Assembly: GCF_000620645.1 (NCBI RefSeq)
Contig: NZ_KK211161.1
Coordinates: 62,001-126,000, forward strand
Length of the DNA stretch: 64,000 bases
Direction of reading: 5' to 3'
Source: Nocardioides sp. URHA0032
Lineage (GTDB): Bacteria; Actinomycetota; Actinomycetes; Propionibacteriales; Nocardioidaceae
How positions within the stretch are numbered: the first letter of the stretch is position 1; the number at the start of each line of letters is the position of its first letter. The notes under the pieces are model-generated. The model was not told the DNA's origin. It did no database searches and saw only the letters and a list, made by a program, of their open reading frames with translations. The position numbers and the translations under genes were made by a program. Positions 15,663 to 24,489 of the stretch are shown here, in pieces.

Positions 15663-16676
15663 CTACGCGGCGGCCCCGAGGCGCACCAGGACGACCGGCT
15701 GGCCGGCCTCGGCGGGCGTGTCCGGCCAGCGCCGCAGGTACGCCGCGAGCACCGCGTCGTACTCCGGATCGTCGGGACCGAGGCACCGGGCGGACGCCGG
15801 CGCCCAGACGCCCTCGCGGAGCACCTCGACCGGGGTCGGCGCAGGGTTGAGGTTGCGCCACCAGGTCTTGTGCGAGGGTCGTCCCGGCACCACGGCGAGC
15901 CCGCCCGGCGCCACGGCGTACTGGACCGGGAGGCGGTACCGGCGTCCCGAGACGCGGCCGCGCACCTCGAGGCCGAGCAGGGCCCGCTGCAACCCCGTCG
16001 GTCGGTGCGAGACCAGCAACGCCAGCACCACCCGGCTCGCCGCCGACACTCCCGAGAGGGTCGGCAGGAACAGCCCGGACACGAGTCCGAGCGCAGCGCC
16101 GGCGGCCGCGCCGGTGACCGCGCCCACGAGGAGCACGGCTCCGGCCGGCCAGCCGGTGTCGGGAAGCGTGGCCCCGACGAAGATCAGGATCATCGCTACG
16201 GGCCAGGCCGCGGCGTTCGCCGCCACCCACCGGGTGGGGTGCCGCACGGCGCCCCGCAGGGCGTACGCCTGGACGGCACCGAGCACGGAGCCCAGCACCA
16301 GGCCCAGGGCGAGCGCCCCGAGGACGACCAGCAGCACGGGGGGCTGCTCGGCGTCGCCTCCTCCACCGAGGGTGGACGGCGCAGTGGCCGCGGCCCAGCC
16401 CAACCCGGCGACGACCACGGTCGCCACCAGGTAGCGCACTCGGGACAGCGCCGGCGCGACACGGGCGAGGACCGTGGCCTGGGCCAGACCCAGTGCCGTC
16501 CCCTCGACGAGTCCTCCGGCAACAACGACACCCAACGCCACAGGACCGCTCACCCCGTCGGCCAGCGTCGCCGCCCCTGCCGCAGCCGTCATCCCCACCA
16601 TCTCGGCCGCCGTGCAGGCGGCGATCCAGAGGCGGTACGGCGTGGCCCGGTCGGAGCGGACGTCGGTCTCGAGCAC
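15663..16676 (-). CDS. polytopic membrane protein fused to a Ddn-like domain
   Basis: 337 residues. Residues 1-230 contain about seven hydrophobic helices with repeated small-residue motifs (VEGTALGLAQATVLAR and LGSVLGAVQAYALRGAV look like an internal duplication). Residues 235-335 resemble the split-barrel F420-dependent nitroreductase/Ddn family: LEVRGRVSGRRYRLPVQYAV, GGLAVVPGRPSHKTWWRNLNP, EYDAVLAAYLRRWP. Ddn-like enzymes use F420H2 to reduce quinones or lipids at the membrane. The fusion to a membrane domain is unusual and predicts a membrane-embedded redox or lipid-binding protein. Confidence 0.7.
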   Translation of the reverse strand: MLETDVRSDRATPYRLWIAACTAAEMVGMTAAAGAATLADGVSGPVALGVVVAGGLVEGTALGLAQATVLARVAPALSRVRYLVATVVVAGLGWAAATAPSTLGGGGDAEQPPVLLVVLGALALGLVLGSVLGAVQAYALRGAVRHPTRWVAANAAAWPVAMILIFVGATLPDTGWPAGAVLLVGAVTGAAAGAALGLVSGLFLPTLSGVSAASRVVLALLVSHRPTGLQRALLGLEVRGRVSGRRYRLPVQYAVAPGGLAVVPGRPSHKTWWRNLNPAPTPVEVLREGVWAPASARCLGPDDPEYDAVLAAYLRRWPDTPAEAGQPVVLVRLGAAA

Positions 16677-16721
16677 GGCTCCAGTCCACTCCGGAGCGCC
16701 GTCACCCGGCAGGGCCGAAGG

Positions 16722-17600
16722 TCACCTCGGACCGGGGCCGAACAGCGCGGCGCCGTTCTCCCAGCAGACCCGGCGCAGCCAGTCGTCGCCGAGGTCGAGC
16801 CGGGCGAGCCCCTCGAGCTGGTGCGCGTAGGGGTACGGGATGGTCGGGAAGTCGCTGCCCAGCAGTACCCGGTGACCCAGGTCGCGCAGCCGCGGCACGA
16901 GCTGCGACGGGTAGGCCGGGAAGAAGTCGGTGAACACCATGGTGGTGTCGAGGTGGACCCGCTCGTGGCGGGCGGCCAGGTCGAGGAACTCCTCGCACTC
17001 CGGGGCGCCCATGTGGGCGATCAGCAGCGTGAGCCGCGGGAAGCGCCGCAGCAACCGCTCGGTCGAGCCCGGCCCGGTGAAGTCGTTGCCGACCGGGCCC
17101 GACCCGGCGTGCACCACCACCGGGGTCCCGGCGTCCTCGAGCGTGCCCCACACGCCGTCGAGGAGCGGATCGTCGAGGTGGAACTCCCCCACCTGCAGGT
17201 GCACCTTGAACACCTCCACGCCGGCGCGGACCAGCTCCTTGACGTACGCCGCCGCCGACTCCTCGGGATAGAACGTCGCCGACCACAGGGACTCCGGCAC
17301 GTCGCGGGCGAAGCCCGCCGCCCACTCGTTGAGGTACGCCGCGACGCCGGGCTTGTGCGCGTACGGCAGGGTCGGGAACCGGCGTACCCCCATCGCGCGC
17401 AGGATCTCCACGCGCTCCGCGTGGTCCTGGCGGTACCGGATCGGCCACTCGCGCCCGATCTTGGGGCCGGCGGCGTCGAACTGGGCGTACACCGCGCGCT
17501 GGATGTTCGGGGGCAGGAAGTGCACGTGCGCGTCGAACAGGCCGGGCAGGCCCAGGGCCTGCCAGAACGCCCGCACGGCGGGGACGTCGGGATCAGTCAC
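16722..17600 (-). CDS. amidohydrolase-family (TIM-barrel) protein
   Basis: 292 residues from GTG 17600, which overlaps the smpB stop by 8 bases and so is probably coupled. Metal-binding features of amidohydrolase-2 enzymes: FDAHVHFLPPNI (HxH on strand 1), VFKVHLQVGEF, PVVVHAGSGP, LLIAHMGAPECEEFLDLA and LLGSDFPTIPYPYA (terminal aspartate). Such enzymes hydrolyse or decarboxylate small acids in the cytoplasm; substrate unknown. Confidence 0.85.
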   Translation of the reverse strand: MTDPDVPAVRAFWQALGLPGLFDAHVHFLPPNIQRAVYAQFDAAGPKIGREWPIRYRQDHAERVEILRAMGVRRFPTLPYAHKPGVAAYLNEWAAGFARDVPESLWSATFYPEESAAAYVKELVRAGVEVFKVHLQVGEFHLDDPLLDGVWGTLEDAGTPVVVHAGSGPVGNDFTGPGSTERLLRRFPRLTLLIAHMGAPECEEFLDLAARHERVHLDTTMVFTDFFPAYPSQLVPRLRDLGHRVLLGSDFPTIPYPYAHQLEGLARLDLGDDWLRRVCWENGAALFGPGPR

Positions 17601-18072
17601 CCATGCCCTTGAGCCGGCGGCCCACGGCCTGCTGGGTCTCCCGGTCGGCCTGTCGCTCGGCCAGGGCATGCCGCTTGTCCCACGACTTCTTGCCCTTGGC
17701 GAGCGCGATCTCGACCTTGGCCCGGCCGTCCTTGAAGTACAGCGCGAGCGGGACGACCGTCAGGCCCTTCTCGTTGACGCGCCGTTCGATCTTGTCGATC
17801 TCCTCGCGGTTGAGCAGCAGCTTGCGCTTGCGCCGGGCCGAGTGGTTGGTCCAGGTGCCCTGGGTGTACTCCGGGATGTGCACGCCGTGCAGCCAGGCCT
17901 CGTGGCCGTCGATGTCGACGAACCCGTCCACCAGGGACGCGCGGCCCTGGCGCAGCGACTTCACCTCGGTGCCCTGGAGGACCAGGCCGGCCTCGTAGGT
18001 GTCCTCGATGTGGTACTCGTGCCGCGCCTTCTTGTTCTGCGCGATGAGCTTGCGCCCCTGCTCCCTGGCCAT
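17593..18072 (-). CDS. smpB: SsrA-binding protein SmpB
   Basis: 159 residues, the usual length. NKKARHEYHIEDTYEAGLVLQGTEVKSLRQGR, DGFVDIDGHEAWLHGVHIPEYTQGTWTNH, RKRKLLLNREEIDKIERRVNEKGLTVVPLALYFKDGRAKVEIALAKGKKSWDKR are the family core, and the C-terminal basic tail (RQADRETQQAVGRRLKG) is the part that mimics the codon-anticodon stem. It delivers tmRNA to stalled ribosomes. It lies 60 bases behind the M23 peptidase gene. Confidence 0.97.
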   Translation of the reverse strand: MAREQGRKLIAQNKKARHEYHIEDTYEAGLVLQGTEVKSLRQGRASLVDGFVDIDGHEAWLHGVHIPEYTQGTWTNHSARRKRKLLLNREEIDKIERRVNEKGLTVVPLALYFKDGRAKVEIALAKGKKSWDKRHALAERQADRETQQAVGRRLKGMGD

Positions 18073-18132
18073 CCCACCATTCTCTCAGCGACGCGCAACC
18101 TCGTTGAATCGGGACTTCCGGTCACTCGACGG

Positions 18133-19392
18133 TCAGGGGAGCCAGTTCATGGGGTCGACGGCGGTGCCGTTCACGAGGATGGTGAAGTGCAGGTGGCAGC
18201 CGGTGGACCAGCCGGTCGAGCCGACGTACCCGACGACCTCGCCCTGACCGACGTGGGCGCCGACGCCGACGCGGTACGACGTGGCGTGGTTGTAGACGGC
18301 CGTGACGTTCTTGCCGTTGATCTGGCCGAGGCTCAGGTAGAGCCGGTTGCCGTAGACGTCCGACCAGTAGCGCGCGATCACGGTGCCGCCGGCGACCGCG
18401 CGCATCGGCTCGCCGCAGGAGACGCCGAAGTCGGTGCCGTCGTGCAGGCCCCAGTAGTGGTAGATCGGGTGGATCCGGTAGCCGAACGGCGAGGTGATGG
18501 CACCCGGGACGGGCCGGATGAACAGCCCGTTGGTCGGGCCGGTGTAGCCGCCCCTGGAGCGGCGCGCGGCGGCCAGGATCAGCTGCCTGACGTGGTTCTC
18601 GCGGCGCTTGGCCTCCTGCAGGTCCTGGAGGTCGGCCCGCCGGGCGGTGACCGCGGCGGCTCGGGCGTCCCGGCGGGACACGACCAGTCCCACGACCTTG
18701 TTCTTCGCGTCGCGGGCCTCCTGCTGGAGCCGCTCCATGGTGACCAGGTGGTCCGCGGCGGCCTGGCGCTGCACCTCGACGTCGTCGCGGGCGGTCTGGA
18801 CCTGGTTCTCCCGCACCTGGAGGAGCACCTCGGCGGCGTGCAGGTCGTCGTACGCCATCGACTCACGACCCACGATGGCGTCGTTGAGCGCCTCCTGGCG
18901 GGTCAGGTCGGTGGTCGACTGCGACTTCAGCAGGCTCATGAACGCGAGCAGCTGCGGGTCGCCCTGCTCGTAGATGTCGGTGACCGTGTCGGTCAGCTTC
19001 GCGCGCTGGTCGGTGAGCGCGGCCTGCCCGGCCGCGAGGTCGCCCTCGGCCTCGGCCAGCTTCGCCTCGGCGGCGTCCAGCCGGTCCTGCATCTCCTGGT
19101 CGCGGAGCTCGGCGGCCTGCAGGCGGGTGCTGGCGGAGCGGTACTCCGCCCGGGCCGCGGACAGCTCGCGCACCGCCTTGTCCACGGCGGCCTGCGCCGT
19201 CCGCAGCCGGCTGCTGGACTCGTCGAGGTCCTGCCGCGCGTGCTTGACCTGGCTCTGCGCCTGCTGCTGCCGGTGCTTGAGGTCCTTCGGGTCGGCGTGC
19301 GCGAGCGGTACGGCGAGCGCACCCGCCGCCAGCGAGCAGGCCACGGTGGCCGCCGCAAGGCGAGGGCGTGCGGTACGGGGGAAGAGACGCAC
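18133..19392 (-). CDS. secreted coiled-coil M23 peptidase (EnvC-like)
   Basis: 419 residues from GTG 19392. Signal peptide at residues 1-32 (RPRLAAATVACSLAAGALAVPLAHA), then a long coiled coil with heptad Leu/Ala and Gln/Arg-rich turns to about residue 285, then a LytM/M23 domain with zinc motifs HDGTDFGV (HxxxD) and GCHLHF (HxH), and ITSPFGYRIHPIYHYWGLH. Location right behind ftsE-ftsX suggests a cell-wall hydrolase or activator controlled by FtsEX at division, as EnvC is in proteobacteria. The metal ligands look intact, so it may itself be catalytic. Confidence 0.85.
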   Translation of the reverse strand: MRLFPRTARPRLAAATVACSLAAGALAVPLAHADPKDLKHRQQQAQSQVKHARQDLDESSSRLRTAQAAVDKAVRELSAARAEYRSASTRLQAAELRDQEMQDRLDAAEAKLAEAEGDLAAGQAALTDQRAKLTDTVTDIYEQGDPQLLAFMSLLKSQSTTDLTRQEALNDAIVGRESMAYDDLHAAEVLLQVRENQVQTARDDVEVQRQAAADHLVTMERLQQEARDAKNKVVGLVVSRRDARAAAVTARRADLQDLQEAKRRENHVRQLILAAARRSRGGYTGPTNGLFIRPVPGAITSPFGYRIHPIYHYWGLHDGTDFGVSCGEPMRAVAGGTVIARYWSDVYGNRLYLSLGQINGKNVTAVYNHATSYRVGVGAHVGQGEVVGYVGSTGWSTGCHLHFTILVNGTAVDPMNWLP

Positions 19393-19445
19393 CGGTCTGC
19401 CTTCGTGTTCGGGGAAGTGAACGCGTCGACGGTAACCCGTGCGGG

Positions 19446-20357
19446 TCAGACTTTGAGGTATTTGCGCGTCAGCACGAGTGTCGGGAGCAGGGTCAGCACC
19501 GGGCCCAGGATCGCCACCACGATCGCGGCGACCCAGAACTCGTCCAGGCCGATCCAGGGGATGAAGCCGACCAGGTCCTCCAGTCGGCCGCGCACGCCGA
19601 ACCACATGAACGCCGCCAGCGCCCCGACGGCGACCACCACGGAGATCGCCGCGGTCACGAGCGCCTCCATCAGGAACGGCAGCGTGATGTAGAGCGACGA
19701 GGCGCCCACCAGGCGCATGATGCCGATCTCCCGGCGCCGCGCGAACGCCGCCAGCCGGATGGTGTTGGCCACCAGGAGCAGCGCCGCGACGACCAGGAAG
19801 CCCGCGATGAGCAGCGCGCCCTTCTGCATCACGTCGAGCCCCTGGAGGACGGGCCCGACGACCTGGCGCTGGTCGCGGACGTTGCTGACGCCGTCCAGCC
19901 CGACGATCGCGCTCTCGATGCCCTGGTACTGGTCCGGGTCCTTGAGCGTGATCCAGACCGACTCCGGCATGTCCTCGGCCGTGGCGGCCGGGTTCGGGCC
20001 CTCGAACCTGTCCGCGCCGAGGAGGTCCTTGATCTTCGCGAAGGCCTCCTCCTTGCTCTCGAAGCGGTAGCTGTCGACCTCGGGGCTCTCGTCGACGACC
20101 TTGGCGATCCGCTCCTTCTGCGCGTCGGTGACCTCGCTGGTGCACGCGGGGTTGTCGTCCCGTGCCTTGCAGAGGAAGGCGGTGATCTGGAGCTCGGAGC
20201 CCCATTGCTCAGCGGCCTTGTCGGCCTGGGTGTTCAGCAGGACGCCGAGGCCGACGAGGGTCAGCGACACGAACAGTGTGAGGATCACCGCGAGGTGCAT
20301 CGACAGGTTGCGGCGCAGGCCCTGGCCGAGCTCGGAGAAGACGTAGCGAAGCTGCAT
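19446..20357 (-). CDS. ftsX: cell division protein FtsX
   Basis: 303 residues. N-terminal MQLRYVFSELGQGLRRNLSMHLAVILTLFVSLTLVGLGVLL is the cytoplasmic start plus first helix; a large extracytoplasmic domain with two cysteines follows (KARDDNPACTS), then EAFAKIKDLLG, IWITLKDPDQYQGI, and three C-terminal helices with FARRREIGIMRLVGASSLYI, the FtsX coupling motif. It is a four-helix ABC-like permease that transmits FtsE ATPase cycles to periplasmic wall hydrolases. It starts 37 bases after ftsE. Confidence 0.95.
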   Translation of the reverse strand: MQLRYVFSELGQGLRRNLSMHLAVILTLFVSLTLVGLGVLLNTQADKAAEQWGSELQITAFLCKARDDNPACTSEVTDAQKERIAKVVDESPEVDSYRFESKEEAFAKIKDLLGADRFEGPNPAATAEDMPESVWITLKDPDQYQGIESAIVGLDGVSNVRDQRQVVGPVLQGLDVMQKGALLIAGFLVVAALLLVANTIRLAAFARRREIGIMRLVGASSLYITLPFLMEALVTAAISVVVAVGALAAFMWFGVRGRLEDLVGFIPWIGLDEFWVAAIVVAILGPVLTLLPTLVLTRKYLKV

Positions 20358-20394
20358 GAGAGGTGAGAGTCCTTGGTGTCGGCTGCGTCGCGGA

Positions 20395-21084
20395 TCAGTG
20401 CTGGAAGCCGTAGATGCCCTGGGCCTGGTCGCGCACGACCCGGCCGTCGTCGAGCTCGATCACGCGCTTGCGCATCTGGTCGACGATCCCGGCGTCGTGG
20501 GTGGCCATCAGGACGGTGGTGCCGGTCCGGTTGATCCGGTCCAGCAGCTTCATGATCCCGACCGACGTGGTCGGGTCCAGGTTGCCGGTCGGCTCGTCGG
20601 CGATCAGGATCATCGGCCGGTTCACGAACGCCCGGGCGATCGCGACGCGCTGCTGCTCGCCACCGGACAGCTCGTCGGGCATCCGGTCGCCCTTGCCGTC
20701 GAGGCCGACCAGCTCGAGGGTCTCCGGCACGACCTCGGTGATCTCCGACCGGGACCGGCCGATCACCTGGAGCGCGAAGGCGACGTTCTCGCTGACGGTC
20801 TTGTTCGGCAGTAGCCGGAAGTCCTGGAACACCGTGCCGATCTGGCGGCGCAGCCGGGGCACCTTCCAGCTCGCGAGCCGGTTGATCTCCTTGCCGGCGA
20901 CGTAGACGCGGCCGGTCGTGGGGCGGTACTCGCGCAGCACCAGCCGGAGGAACGTCGACTTGCCGGACCCCGACGAGCCGACGAGGAAGACGAACTCGCC
21001 CTTCTCGATGTCGACCGTCACCTGGTCCAGCGCGTTGTGCGCCTGGCCGGGGTAGGTCTTGACGACCTTCTCGAAGCGGATCAC
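20395..21084 (-). CDS. ftsE: cell division ATP-binding protein FtsE
   Basis: 229 residues from GTG 21084 (GTG 21108 is also in frame; neither has a clear ribosome-binding site). Walker A GSSGSGKST, Q-loop FQDFRLLPNKT, signature LSGGEQQRVAIARA, Walker B ILIADEPTGNLDP, H-loop MATHD. Cytoplasmic ATPase partner of FtsX in the divisome. In many actinobacteria prfB precedes ftsE directly; here 6.7 kb of other genes separate them. Confidence 0.95.
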   Translation of the reverse strand: MIRFEKVVKTYPGQAHNALDQVTVDIEKGEFVFLVGSSGSGKSTFLRLVLREYRPTTGRVYVAGKEINRLASWKVPRLRRQIGTVFQDFRLLPNKTVSENVAFALQVIGRSRSEITEVVPETLELVGLDGKGDRMPDELSGGEQQRVAIARAFVNRPMILIADEPTGNLDPTTSVGIMKLLDRINRTGTTVLMATHDAGIVDQMRKRVIELDDGRVVRDQAQGIYGFQH

Positions 21085-21146
21085 GGGAGTCGAGCGTAGA
21101 CGAGGCACCTGAGAGATCCGGCAGGGCAGCCCCTAGGTTGGGGGGC

Positions 21147-21734
21147 ATGTCCCGCGCCGCCGTCGCCGTCGTCGCCGTCGCGCTCGCGCTCAGCGCGTGC
21201 TCCGGGGGCGGCTCCGAGCCCGCCGCGCGGCCGTCGACGGTGGCGCCGACCCCGCTCTCGGAGCTCGCGACCGGCACGTTGACCGCCGCCCGCGCCGACT
21301 TCTGCTCGCAGGTCGCCCCGACCGCCGTCGAGGACGCGCTCGGCACCGAGCCGGACGCGACCGACGCCTGGGCGAACGGCGACCGCGCGCAGCTCGCCGA
21401 GGGCGTGACCGACGTCGCCCACGAGTACGGCTGCCGCTGGCGCGCGTCCGACGGTACGACGGCGCAGGGCTGGGTCTTCGCGCCGCCGGTGACGCCGGGT
21501 CAGGCCGAGCGACTCCGGCACGCGGCGACCGCGGCGGACGGCTGCCGGGCCGTCCCGGACGCGCCGCCGTTCGGCAGCCGGTCGGTCGCGGTGCGCTGCG
21601 ACGACGGCACCACGTCGTACCACGGGCTGTTCGGCGACGCCTGGCTCTCCTGCTCGCTGACCGCGTCGGGACCCGACGCCCTGGACCGCGCCGGGCGCTG
21701 GTGCGTCACGGTCGCGCAGGCGGCGACTGCCTGA
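21147..21734 (+). CDS. putative lipoprotein
   Basis: 195 residues from ATG 21147. Signal peptide with lipobox LSAC (VAVVAVALALSACSGGG), so lipid attachment at Cys18. The mature part has a Pro/Thr-rich linker, then a domain with several cysteines (FCSQVAPTAVEDALG, EYGCRWRA, DGCRAVPDAP, VRCDDG, LSCSLT, WCVTVAQ) resembling DUF3558-like actinobacterial lipoproteins. Function unknown. It is divergent from ftsE with 62 bases between starts. Confidence 0.75.
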   Translation: MSRAAVAVVAVALALSACSGGGSEPAARPSTVAPTPLSELATGTLTAARADFCSQVAPTAVEDALGTEPDATDAWANGDRAQLAEGVTDVAHEYGCRWRASDGTTAQGWVFAPPVTPGQAERLRHAATAADGCRAVPDAPPFGSRSVAVRCDDGTTSYHGLFGDAWLSCSLTASGPDALDRAGRWCVTVAQAATA

Positions 21735-21785
21735 GATTCGTCTCACGATCCGCGCGGCGGGCTCGTCGGCCTCCACCTTTTGTGT

Positions 21786-21805
21786 ATTAATTGGGTCGAC
21801 TTAAT
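21786..21805. promoter_or_regulatory. AT-rich dyad before the sulfonate operon
   Basis: ATTAA at 21786-21790 and TTAAT at 21801-21805 form an inverted repeat around TTGGGTCGAC, in sharply AT-richer sequence than its surroundings; AATCG is repeated just downstream. It ends 22 bases before ATG 21828. Probably a promoter or operator of a sulfur-responsive regulator; the regulator is not known. Confidence 0.5.
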
Positions 21806-21827
21806 CGCCTAATCGGAAGGCACACCC

Positions 21828-22889
21828 ATGCAGCACTCCGCTCATCCCCCTCGACGGGGGCCCTTCACGGTCATCACCGCCGTCCTCGTCGCCCTGGCCG
21901 CGGCGTTCGCCCTCGCCGCCTGCAGCTCCGAGGAGAAGGGCCCGCACCTGGCGCTGACCGCGGCCGTGCCCGACCAGGTGCCCGACGGCACGGTGCTGCG
22001 GATCGGTGATCCCGCCACGCAGGTCGCGCTCGAGCAGTCCGGCCTGATCGACGACCTCGACGTCGACGTCGAGTGGGCCAACATCAGCGGCGGCCCGAAG
22101 ACGCTCGAGGCGTTCCGCGCGAACGCGCTCGACGCGGGCGCGGTCGCCGACATCCCGCCGCTGTTCGCGCAGTGGACCGGCACCGACGTCAAGATCATCG
22201 CCGCCCGCGAGACCGTCGACCCGCTCGACCACCCGACGTACGAGCTCGGCGTGGCGCCCGGGGTCTCGGTGAAGGACCTCTCGGACCTGGCCGGCAAGAA
22301 GATCGCCTACAGCCCGGGCCAGGCCCAGGGGGCGCTGGTGCTCCGCACACTGGAGAAGGCCGGGCTCGACGAGAGCGACGTCGACCTGGTGGAGATGACC
22401 AGCGTCGACGACTCCTTCGTCAACGCCCTCGCGTCCGGACAGGTCGACGTCGCCCCGCTCGGCCAGGCGCTGGTCAAGACCTACCTCGCCAAGTACCAGC
22501 GTGACGGCGCGACGACCATCCCCACCGGGATCCGCGACGACGCCTGGACGCTCTACACGCCCACCTCGGTGCTCGAGGACGCCAACAAGGCCGCGGCGCT
22601 GAAGAAGTACGTCGCGATCTGGGCCGAGGCGCAGGACTGGATCAACGAGCACCCCGACGAGTTCGCACAGGCCTACTACGTCGACCACGAGGGCCTCTCC
22701 CCCGAGGACGCGAAGTACGTCGTGGACGCCCTCGGCAAGTTCAAGGTCCCGACCAGCTGGGACGGCTTCATCCAGCGCGAGAAGCAGACCGCGGACCTGC
22801 TGGCCGAGAAGCAGGACCACGACCCGCTCGACGTGCCGGCGCTCTTCGACCGGCGCTACGAGAAGGCGATCGCGGAGGCGCTGTCGTGA
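21828..22889 (+). CDS. ABC substrate-binding lipoprotein, SsuA-like
   Basis: 353 residues. Signal peptide with lipobox LAACSSEE (Cys33). The mature part follows the SsuA/nitrate-taurine binding pattern: LRIGDPATQVALEQSGL, WANISGGPKTLEAFRANALDAGAVADIPPLFA, ARETVDPLDHPTYELGVAPGVSVKDLSDLAGKKIAYSPGQAQGALVLRTL, NALASGQVDVAPLGQALVKTY. It captures an aliphatic sulfonate or related organosulfur compound outside the membrane. It begins a tightly coupled five-gene operon with flavin monooxygenase, so desulfonation is the likely pathway. Confidence 0.82.
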   Translation: MQHSAHPPRRGPFTVITAVLVALAAAFALAACSSEEKGPHLALTAAVPDQVPDGTVLRIGDPATQVALEQSGLIDDLDVDVEWANISGGPKTLEAFRANALDAGAVADIPPLFAQWTGTDVKIIAARETVDPLDHPTYELGVAPGVSVKDLSDLAGKKIAYSPGQAQGALVLRTLEKAGLDESDVDLVEMTSVDDSFVNALASGQVDVAPLGQALVKTYLAKYQRDGATTIPTGIRDDAWTLYTPTSVLEDANKAAALKKYVAIWAEAQDWINEHPDEFAQAYYVDHEGLSPEDAKYVVDALGKFKVPTSWDGFIQREKQTADLLAEKQDHDPLDVPALFDRRYEKAIAEALS

Positions 22890-23731
22890 CCACCGTCCAG
22901 GAACGCGCCACGGTGGCGCCCCGGCGCGGGGACCGGGTCGACGAGCGCGTCGTACGCCGTCGGCTCGGCCCCGGCAAGCGGATCCCCTTCGGCTTCTGGA
23001 TCGGGCCGGTCCTGCTGGTCGGGCTCTGGGCGCTCGCCTCGGCGACCGGCGCCCTCGACCCCCGCACGATGTCGGAGCCGTGGACGGTCGTGTCGACCGC
23101 CCGCGACCTGATCGAGAGCGGCCGCCTCCAGGAGAACCTGGTGACGTCCGCGGTCCGGGCCGGCCTCGGCCTCGCCCTCGGCGTGGCCGCCGGGACCGCC
23201 CTCGCGGTGGTCTCCGGACTGTCCCGGGTCGGCGAGTCCGTGGTGGACGGACCGGTGCAGATCAAGCGGTCGATCCCGAGCCTGGCGCTGATCCCCCTGC
23301 TGATCCTGTGGCTCGGGATCGGCGAGGAGATGAAGGTGATCACGATCGCCCTCGGCGTCGCCGTGCCGATCTACATCCACACCCACAACGGGCTGCGCAC
23401 CATCGAGCACAAGTACGGCGAGCTGGCGGAGACGATCGGCATCGGGCGGACCGCGTTCGTCCGGGCCGTCGTGCTCCCCGGCGCGATGCCCGGCTTCCTG
23501 CTGGGCCTCCGGTTCGCGGTCAACGCGGCCCTGCTGTCGCTGGTCGTGGTGGAGCAGCTCAACGCCACGAGCGGGATCGGCCACATGATCACGCTCGCGT
23601 CGAACTACGGGCAGACCGACGTCATCGTCGTCGGCCTGGTCGTGTACGCCGCCCTCGGCCTGCTGGCCGACGGAGCGGTCCGGATCATCGAGAGGAAGGC
23701 ACTGACATGGCGACGCACGCTGGAGGGCTGA
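22886..23731 (+). CDS. ABC permease, SsuC-like
   Basis: 281 residues, GTG start overlapping the previous stop. Polytopic, with the binding-protein-dependent permease EAA loop: EHKYGELAETIGIGRTAFVRAVVLPGAMPGFLLGLRFA. The N-terminal segment before the first helix is basic and cytoplasmic. It forms the membrane channel of the sulfonate-type importer with the flanking ATPase and lipoprotein. Confidence 0.85.
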   Translation: MTTVQERATVAPRRGDRVDERVVRRRLGPGKRIPFGFWIGPVLLVGLWALASATGALDPRTMSEPWTVVSTARDLIESGRLQENLVTSAVRAGLGLALGVAAGTALAVVSGLSRVGESVVDGPVQIKRSIPSLALIPLLILWLGIGEEMKVITIALGVAVPIYIHTHNGLRTIEHKYGELAETIGIGRTAFVRAVVLPGAMPGFLLGLRFAVNAALLSLVVVEQLNATSGIGHMITLASNYGQTDVIVVGLVVYAALGLLADGAVRIIERKALTWRRTLEG

Positions 23732-24489
23732 GCACCGGAACCAGTGCGGTCCGGGTCCGGGACCTGCACCGCAGCTTCAACAAGGCGGGGGGCGTGCTCA
23801 ACGGCCTCGACCTGGACATCGCCCGCGGCGAGTTCGTCGCGCTGATCGGGCGCAGCGGCAGCGGCAAGAGCACGCTGCTCCGCGCCATGGCCGGCCTGGA
23901 CCGCGACGTCGCCGGCCACGGGTCGGTGCGGGTGCCCCGGCAGGTGTCGGTGGTCTTCCAGGACAGCCGGCTGCTGCCCTGGCGGCGGGTGCTCGAGAAC
24001 GTCACCTTCGGGATGCGCGGCCGGGCCGCGGCCGAGAAGGGCCGCCAGGCGCTGGCCGAGGTCGGCCTCGAGGGCCGCGAGCGAGCCTGGCCGCACGAGC
24101 TCTCCGGCGGCGAGCAGCAACGCGCGGCGCTCGCCCGGTCGCTGGTGCGCGAGCCGGAGCTGCTGCTGGCCGACGAGCCGTTCGGTGCCCTCGACGCGCT
24201 GACCCGGATCCGGATGCACGTGCTGCTCCGGCGGCTCTGCGAGGCCCACCGGCCCGCCGTCCTGCTGGTCACCCACGACGTCGACGAGGCGATCGTGCTG
24301 GCCGACCGGGTGATCGTCCTCGACGACGGCGTGGTCCGGTCCGACATCCGGATCGACCTGACCGGCCGCCGGTCGCAGGCGGACCCGAGGTTCGCCGCGC
24401 TCCGCACCCGGCTCCTGGCCGAGCTCGGTGTCGAGGACGACCACGACACCTCCCTCGCCGAGACCTACGGGAAGAAGGCAGCCTCGTGA
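23707..24489 (+). CDS. ABC ATPase, SsuB-like
   Basis: 260 residues from ATG 23707, with AGGAAGG 10-16 bases upstream and a 25-base overlap with the permease gene. Walker A GRSGSGKST, Q-loop FQDSRLLPWRRVLENV, signature LSGGEQQRAALARSL, Walker B LLLADEPFGALDALTR, H-loop VTHDVDEAI. FQDxRLLPW and DEPFGALDALTR are typical of nitrate/sulfonate/taurine transporter ATPases. It energises uptake. Confidence 0.9.
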   Translation: MATHAGGLSTGTSAVRVRDLHRSFNKAGGVLNGLDLDIARGEFVALIGRSGSGKSTLLRAMAGLDRDVAGHGSVRVPRQVSVVFQDSRLLPWRRVLENVTFGMRGRAAAEKGRQALAEVGLEGRERAWPHELSGGEQQRAALARSLVREPELLLADEPFGALDALTRIRMHVLLRRLCEAHRPAVLLVTHDVDEAIVLADRVIVLDDGVVRSDIRIDLTGRRSQADPRFAALRTRLLAELGVEDDHDTSLAETYGKKAAS

